From contig NZ_CP016353.1 of assembly GCF_002240355.1 (NCBI RefSeq), forward strand, positions 2,282,501-2,346,500: 64,000 nt of DNA, given 5' to 3'. Below, in pieces: positions 62,001 to 64,000 of this stretch (the first letter of the stretch is position 1; every line of letters begins with the position of its first letter). The stretch comes from Prauserella marina. GTDB lineage: Bacteria; Actinomycetota; Actinomycetes; Mycobacteriales; Pseudonocardiaceae. The notes beneath the pieces were generated by a model. It did no database searches and was not told where the DNA came from. It worked only from the letters and a program-made list of their open reading frames with translations. A program made the translations under genes and the position numbers.

Positions 62001-62146
62001 AGGTCGGTGAGGAACTGTTCATCAGTGAGAAGACGGTGAGCGTGCACCTGTCGCGGGCGATGGCCAAGCTCGGCGCGAGCAGGAGGGCCGAGGCGGTGGC
62101 CATCGCCTACGAGCGAGGGCTGCTCAGCGCGGCCCCCGCTCCCTGA
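59096..62146 (+). CDS. Large ATP-binding LuxR-family regulator (LAL type)
   Basis: A 1016-residue regulator. An N-terminal AAA/STAND-type ATPase has Walker A GDAGVGKT (about residues 42-49) and Walker B-like VVLVVEDLHWADG. A long helical TPR-like region (about 400-930) follows, then a C-terminal LuxR helix-turn-helix (LTERETAVLEQVALGRTNRQVG and EKTVSVHLSRAMAKLG, about 950-1010). Such proteins control sugar use or secondary metabolism. ATG 59096 is used; ATG 59132 (MVGRAREL) is a possible later start. Confidence 0.9.
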   Translation: MYLVPRLGSGIPMVGRARELRALHVAFDDADARRARAVLVSGDAGVGKTRLLAELTEYARSRDAVVLGGRCLDLRDGGLPYLPFAEALAALLPGAEGNGGGAPDSGDPGIAEVIAGALRARPALTRLLPSDTVIPAHAAHGYGQETESGPRPRPRVEQDVGQLQLYDAVLGVLTDIAAHRPVVLVVEDLHWADGSTRDLLSFLLSRLRSQRLLVVGSYREEDVHRRHPLRALLAELVRLPTVERIELRPMSDVDTRMFVRALAEEPLAPSVVTTLARRSEGNPFFVEELLASAASHHDLPSGLADLLLARLERLAPDTRRVLRLIAVASDGVRHAALAMVSGLGDVELDEALREAVQHHVLVVERGYYQFRHALLSEAIYGDLLPGERIRMHAAYAARLRSKPRGKGHAARLAYHSLESKDVAAALPALVSAAEEAEGLGAPGSALRHLEQALEIWDVVGEADRPEGWSEHKLLMEASYFAGTSGEPERAIAFARSAVDILGPGDPPDLAASTWRRLAEALTALDATFDEAVAAIAHAWSLVADAEPSRRRAWVLATRAQILRNQELRDEALWSAQTAVADARAVGVPAAEAAALINLGALADSTGNADEARARLKEAEAKARAAGAVDVELRAIYFHALSYDDAAELRRARDLYDKAVAWAEETGLTWSAVGLAARQRQVSLAYISGDWPDQESAAEPAASVSSTVTAIMSAAWVHLAIARGRFAEAEGVVNALRGLWKTDAWIATAASSAGAELAFWQGNYREAARRSDEGLGWVRDNFAGLVGIRIGAVGVEACAAWAATARLHGDESSAEEAAAMGERLLAQVRECVAEVRPRTGALGPEGRAWLLRAESAATGLRSPADPSEWAETVAAFGYGAVYEQAISRLHHAEALLAAGDAATAKAELGAAHEVASKLAAAPLLAAVTALARRAKIELPGLRQRKAVVDLLTERETAVLEQVALGRTNRQVGEELFISEKTVSVHLSRAMAKLGASRRAEAVAIAYERGLLSAAPAP

Positions 62147-62155
62147 CCGGATTTC

Positions 62156-62170
62156 GGGCGGCTACCGCCC
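62156..62170. terminator. Hairpin at the convergent LuxR-gabD2 junction
   Basis: GGGCGG-cta-CCGCCC: a 6-bp stem whose 3-nt loop is the gabD2 stop codon, 10 bp after the LuxR gene stop. Confidence 0.4.
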
Positions 62171-63763
62171 AGGCAGGCGGCGCAGTGCCTTCATGCCCGC
62201 GGTCATGGCGCGGGCCCACAACCGTGGCGGGACACCGCGAACGGGCCGCAGCCGGATACCGCGCTGCACGGCGATTGCCTGCGCCTCGGTGTACTTCAGC
62301 AGCCCCTCCACGCCGTTTCGCCTGCCAACGCCCGATTCCTTCATCCCGCCCATCGGAAGGCCCACGGTGCCGAAGGTCGCCGCGTAACCCTCGTTGACGT
62401 TGACGGTGCCCGCCTTGAGCCTGGCCGCGACCTCCCAGCCGTGCTTGCCGGAACCGGCCCACACGCTGGCATTGAGGCCGAACGGCGTGTCGTTGGCCAT
62501 GGCGATGGCATCGTCCACATCGGAGTATCCGTAGACCGAGACGACCGGGCCGAAGGTTTCCTCGGCGAACAGTTTCGCCCCGGGGCCGACGCCGGTGAGA
62601 ATCGTCGGCTCGTAGAAGAGAGGACCGATGTCGGGGCGGGCGCTGCCTCCGGTCAGCACGGTCGCTCCCTTCGCTTTCGCATCGTCCACATGCGACGATA
62701 CGGCGGCGAGCTGGGCCGCCGAGGTCAGCGATCCCATGCCCGCGCCGTAATCGAGCGCGCCGCCGAGCCGCAGCGCTTCGGTCTTGGCAGTGAACGCCTT
62801 GGTGAACTCGTCGCGGATGCTGTCGTGCACGTAGATCCGTTCGACGGAGACACACAGTTGTCCCGCCGAGGAGAAGCAGGCGGTGACCGCGCCCGCCGCC
62901 GCCTTGGCGACGTCGGCGTCGGGCAGCACGATCATCGGGTTCTTGCCGCCCAGTTCGAGCGAGAATCCGGTCAGTCTTCCCGCGATCCGCGAGGCGAGCC
63001 GTTTGCCGGTGGGGGTCGATCCGGTGAAGCCGACATAGTCGGATTCCTCGATGAGGGCGTCGCCGATGTCGGAGCCCCTTCCCAGCACGATCTGCCACGC
63101 GTCGAGGGGAAGTCCGGCCTGCTCGGCCAGTTCGTGCAGCCACAGCGCCGACAACGCGGTCTGGTTGTCCGGTTTCTGCACGACCGCGTTACCCGCGGCC
63201 AGCGCGGGCAGTACGTCCATGGCGGTGAGCGCGAGCGGGTAGTTCCACGGCGAGATGATCCCGACGACGCCCTTGGGGTGGCGGAGTTCGCCCGCTTTCG
63301 TCAGCAGCGGGAGGAGGCCCGCCGCGCGTTTCGGAGCGAGGATGCGGGCGCTGTGCTTGCCGTAGTAGGCGGCCACCAGTGCCGTGGCGCTGATCTCGTC
63401 GAAGGCGTCGAGCCGCGCTTTGCCCGCTTCGAGTTGAACGAGGTCCAGCGCCTCGTCCTGATGCCGCAGCACCAGTTCGTGCAGGCGCAGCAGCACCCGC
63501 TGGCGGTCGGCGACCGGGGTCGTGGCCCAGGAGCGCTGGGCGGTGCGGGCCGCGCGGAAGGCGGCCCTGGTTTCGGCGTCGTCGGCCTGCGGAAGTACGG
63601 CGGTGGTGAGTCCGGTGAAAGGGGCCCTCGTCTCGGCCGGTTCCGCGTTGCGGCCTCCCGAGGCCCGCGCGCAGAGCGCGGTCGCGCGAACGAGGGCGGG
63701 AGCGCCGACGACGCCGCCGATCGTGCCCGGCTGCTGTGCCTTCACGGGAAACGTGCTGGTCAT
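62162..63763 (-). CDS. gabD2: Succinate-semialdehyde dehydrogenase (GabD2-like)
   Basis: A 533-residue NAD(P)-dependent aldehyde dehydrogenase. The cofactor and catalytic elements are ISPWNYPL, FTGSTPTGKR, the Glu in LELGGKNP and Cys304 in SSAGQLCVSVERIYV. It resembles mycobacterial GabD2 (Rv1731), which oxidises succinate semialdehyde to succinate. ATG 63763 is preceded by GGAGGGG. The partial membrane-protein gene upstream ends 22 bp away, so they may share a transcript. Confidence 0.9.
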   Translation of the reverse strand: MTSTFPVKAQQPGTIGGVVGAPALVRATALCARASGGRNAEPAETRAPFTGLTTAVLPQADDAETRAAFRAARTAQRSWATTPVADRQRVLLRLHELVLRHQDEALDLVQLEAGKARLDAFDEISATALVAAYYGKHSARILAPKRAAGLLPLLTKAGELRHPKGVVGIISPWNYPLALTAMDVLPALAAGNAVVQKPDNQTALSALWLHELAEQAGLPLDAWQIVLGRGSDIGDALIEESDYVGFTGSTPTGKRLASRIAGRLTGFSLELGGKNPMIVLPDADVAKAAAGAVTACFSSAGQLCVSVERIYVHDSIRDEFTKAFTAKTEALRLGGALDYGAGMGSLTSAAQLAAVSSHVDDAKAKGATVLTGGSARPDIGPLFYEPTILTGVGPGAKLFAEETFGPVVSVYGYSDVDDAIAMANDTPFGLNASVWAGSGKHGWEVAARLKAGTVNVNEGYAATFGTVGLPMGGMKESGVGRRNGVEGLLKYTEAQAIAVQRGIRLRPVRGVPPRLWARAMTAGMKALRRLPGR

Positions 63764-63785
63764 GACCCCTCCGATAGCAGCGTTG

Positions 63786-64000
63786 TTACCGACGGGTAGA
63801 GCATACCGCGAGTATGGCCGCGACCGCCGCCACCACGCTTCCGGCAAGCAGTACCCACAGCCCTGCACCCGTCGCGTACGCCTGTTCCCACGAGCTGCCG
63901 CCCGAAAGTGTTTGCACCTTGGCGTTGCTCATCGTTCCTGACACCGACAGCGCGAGCATCCCGGCCGAGGCGACGATTCCACCTCCGGTGGCGGCGACTC
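63786..64000 (-). CDS. Membrane protein, N-terminus beyond window
   Basis: The last 71 codons of a minus-strand gene that continues past the window edge. Two hydrophobic helices (VAATGGGIVASAGMLALSV and GLWVLLAGSVVAAVAAILAVC) flank an exposed loop (QTLSGGSSWEQAYATG), and the protein ends shortly after the second. This fits the C-terminal end of a polytopic transporter, possibly of the major facilitator type, but the visible part is too short to say. Confidence 0.6.
   Translation of the reverse strand, partial: VAATGGGIVASAGMLALSVSGTMSNAKVQTLSGGSSWEQAYATGAGLWVLLAGSVVAAVAAILAVCSTRR

Noticed and set aside
1-64000. CRISPR arrays, insertion sequences, prophage, integrases, rRNA operons
   Set aside because: I found no regularly spaced repeats, transposase or integrase motifs, or rRNA sequence. 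The window is continuous core chromosome.

Overview
The window is high-GC DNA from an actinomycete, most probably a Pseudonocardiaceae genus such as Amycolatopsis, Prauserella or Saccharomonospora (inference). The reasons are the strongly G/C-biased third codon positions, frequent GTG starts, many genes with a TANNNT hexamer only 6-8 bp before the start codon (leaderless transcripts), and long stretches of gene order shared with Mycobacterium tuberculosis. It is ordinary chromosomal core. I see no rRNA, tRNA, CRISPR array, insertion sequence or prophage.

Layout. 1-1000: end of a DUF4097-like gene and a HicB-type ribbon-helix-helix gene, divergent from thyX. 1100-20800: thyX, an ACT protein, two tandem Ser/Thr kinases, dapA-rnj, a small minus-strand group (EamA exporter, acyltransferase), ftsK, argA, rimO-pgsA-pncC, and the envelope-stress operon clgR-pspA-pspM. 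This follows the order of Rv2754c-Rv2743c. A degenerate allophanate-hydrolase-like gene closes the block. 20700-25200, minus strand: pyrD with a long structured leader, an adenosine-deaminase family gene, nei2 and a ParA-like ATPase. 25200-27900: a methyltransferase, dinB and a DUF3040 protein. 28000-33100, minus: moxR, DUF58 and a transglutaminase (TgpA type), one operon. 33560-37990: mraZ-rsmH-ftsL-ftsI with a MraZ-type operator, after which the division/cell-wall cluster stops at a strong terminator.

37998-40652: a DrrAB-like ABC exporter divergent from its TetR regulator. 40636-51900: fadD15 and a block resembling Rv2179c-Rv2187 (SRPBCC proteins, ArsA-like ATPase, CxxCxxC protein, acyltransferase, DEDDh exoribonuclease), with a ROK kinase, a Nudix-NYN fusion and an esterase between them, ending in a type I DAHP synthase. 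52200-57150: phosphofructokinase, a TetR regulator, DUF2461, pyruvate kinase and acyl-CoA thioesterase II. 57170-64000: an XRE/DUF5753 regulator divergent from a small Cys/His protein, a large LuxR-family ATPase regulator, and succinate-semialdehyde dehydrogenase behind a partial membrane-protein gene.

The most interesting signals are regulatory. A 35-codon leader peptide with a W-x-x-F-Y-F-W-F cluster and mutually exclusive hairpins precedes the DAHP synthase gene, and looks like an aromatic amino acid attenuator. The pyrD leader holds a 12-codon ORF with a perfect Shine-Dalgarno site, a hairpin over its stop codon and a three-way-junction RNA-like element. Twin TGACGTCA palindromes fill the -35/-10 spacer of the ribbon-helix-helix gene. 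Four GTGG repeats at exact 10-bp spacing lie on the mraZ promoter, and a 28-bp imperfect hairpin separates mraZ from rsmH.
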